Shown one piece after another: positions 63,821 to 64,000 of a DNA stretch of 64,000 nucleotides. Numbering within the stretch: the stretch's first letter is position 1; every line of letters starts with the position of its first letter. The notes below the pieces were generated by a model. It did no database searches. It was not told where the DNA came from and saw nothing but the letters and a program-made list of their open reading frames with translations. The translations under genes and the position numbers were made by a program. The stretch spans positions 3,968,001 to 4,032,000 of the forward strand of contig NZ_JAHOOZ010000001.1 in the NCBI RefSeq assembly GCF_019075875.1. Reading direction: 5' to 3'. The stretch is from Novosphingobium sp. G106. Lineage in GTDB: Bacteria > Pseudomonadota > Alphaproteobacteria > Sphingomonadales > Sphingomonadaceae.

Positions 63821-64000
63821 CTACAGGAAAAAATCATCCGCCGTCAGGGCACTGACCCCGAGCCTGAGCATAAAGTCCGTCTTGCCGTCGCCATTGATGT
63901 CGGCGCTGATATGACCATATGCATCGTAGCGTAACTGCCCGGCGACTTTGCCGAACTGCGCTGAGCCGATGAACGTGAAGCTGTCATTTGTCGCGGCACC
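63821..64000 (-). CDS. C-terminal end of an RTX/serralysin-type protein, truncated by window
   Basis: Sixty codons of a gene whose start lies beyond the window. The visible tail FIGSAQFGKVAGQLRYDAYG, then HISADINGDGKTDFMLRLGV and ALTADDFFL with a stop, matches the C-terminal region of serralysin-type M10 peptidases and many RTX proteins (Peptidase_M10_C), where the DxNGDGxxDF block is characteristic. The full protein would be expected to carry glycine-rich calcium-binding repeats further upstream and to be secreted by a type I system. Nothing can be said about its N-terminal function. Confidence 0.8.
   Translation of the reverse strand, partial: GAATNDSFTFIGSAQFGKVAGQLRYDAYGHISADINGDGKTDFMLRLGVSALTADDFFL

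Overview
This is a GC-rich alphaproteobacterial chromosome segment, most likely from a sphingomonad (Sphingomonadaceae such as Novosphingobium, Sphingomonas or Sphingobium). The pointers are a PEP-CTERM protein with the PEPxxWA-type tail, a large TonB-dependent receptor of the sphingomonad type, an MmcB-family protein, a three-gene transhydrogenase, a 180-kDa-type NAD-glutamate dehydrogenase and an inverted repeat built on the word cctgagcttgtcgaagg, which I know as common in this group. The genus assignment is inference. I see no phage, integrase, transposase or CRISPR array.

Layout. 1-4 kb: end of a dctA-type symporter, a secreted thioredoxin-like protein, an mmcB homologue, an MFS transporter and tRNA-Arg(CCG). 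4.3-10.7 kb: patchy region after the tRNA with two small secreted or membrane proteins, a PEP-CTERM protein, a TonB-dependent receptor, an AT-rich stretch with a truncated IclR-type regulator, and degraded sequence. 10.7-13.5 kb: pntAA-pntAB-pntB. 13.7-24.2 kb: an uncharacterised catabolic cluster with CoA ligase, two ACMSD-like amidohydrolases, MaoC hydratase, crotonase, SnoaL-like protein, D-aminoacylase-like protein and TauD-like dioxygenase, plus TetR and LysR regulators. 24.3-32.5 kb: a signalling cluster with STAS protein, metallo-beta-lactamase-fold protein, CHASE2-SpoIIE phosphatase, OmpA-like lipoprotein, FecR-like protein, RsbW-like kinase, M48 peptidase, SH3 protein and CHASE2 adenylate cyclase. 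32.6-39.3 kb: transglutaminase / ATP-grasp-alpha-E / transglutaminase-DUF2126 amidoligase-type operon. 39.4-50.5 kb: LysR-SDR pair, M23 peptidase, DUF455 protein, peroxiredoxin, glnE, M28 peptidase, agmatine deiminase and GNAT acetyltransferase. 50.5-64 kb: thrS, GGDEF-EAL protein, alpha/beta hydrolase, TPR protein, luciferase-like oxidoreductase, a frameshifted NAD-glutamate dehydrogenase, a ferredoxin-reductase-like flavoprotein and the 3' end of an RTX-type protein.

The most striking element is upstream of thrS. A 25-codon reading frame with four consecutive threonine codons is followed by two mutually exclusive strong hairpins, which is the layout of a ribosome-mediated attenuator for threonyl-tRNA synthetase. 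Other points worth attention are a CRP-like palindrome between the adenylate cyclase gene and the SH3-M48 operon, a Fur-like palindrome next to an orphan plus-strand terminator (39967-40104), and a one-base frameshift in a C5 run that splits the NAD-glutamate dehydrogenase.

How the genes may work together (inference): the STAS, SpoIIE-type phosphatase and RsbW-like proteins have the three classes of part needed for partner switching, and two CHASE2 sensors could feed periplasmic signals into it and into cAMP. The overlapping transglutaminase/ATP-grasp/DUF2126 genes look like one amide-bond-forming or peptide-modifying pathway. The 13.7-24.2 kb genes look like a CoA-dependent degradation route for an unknown substrate.
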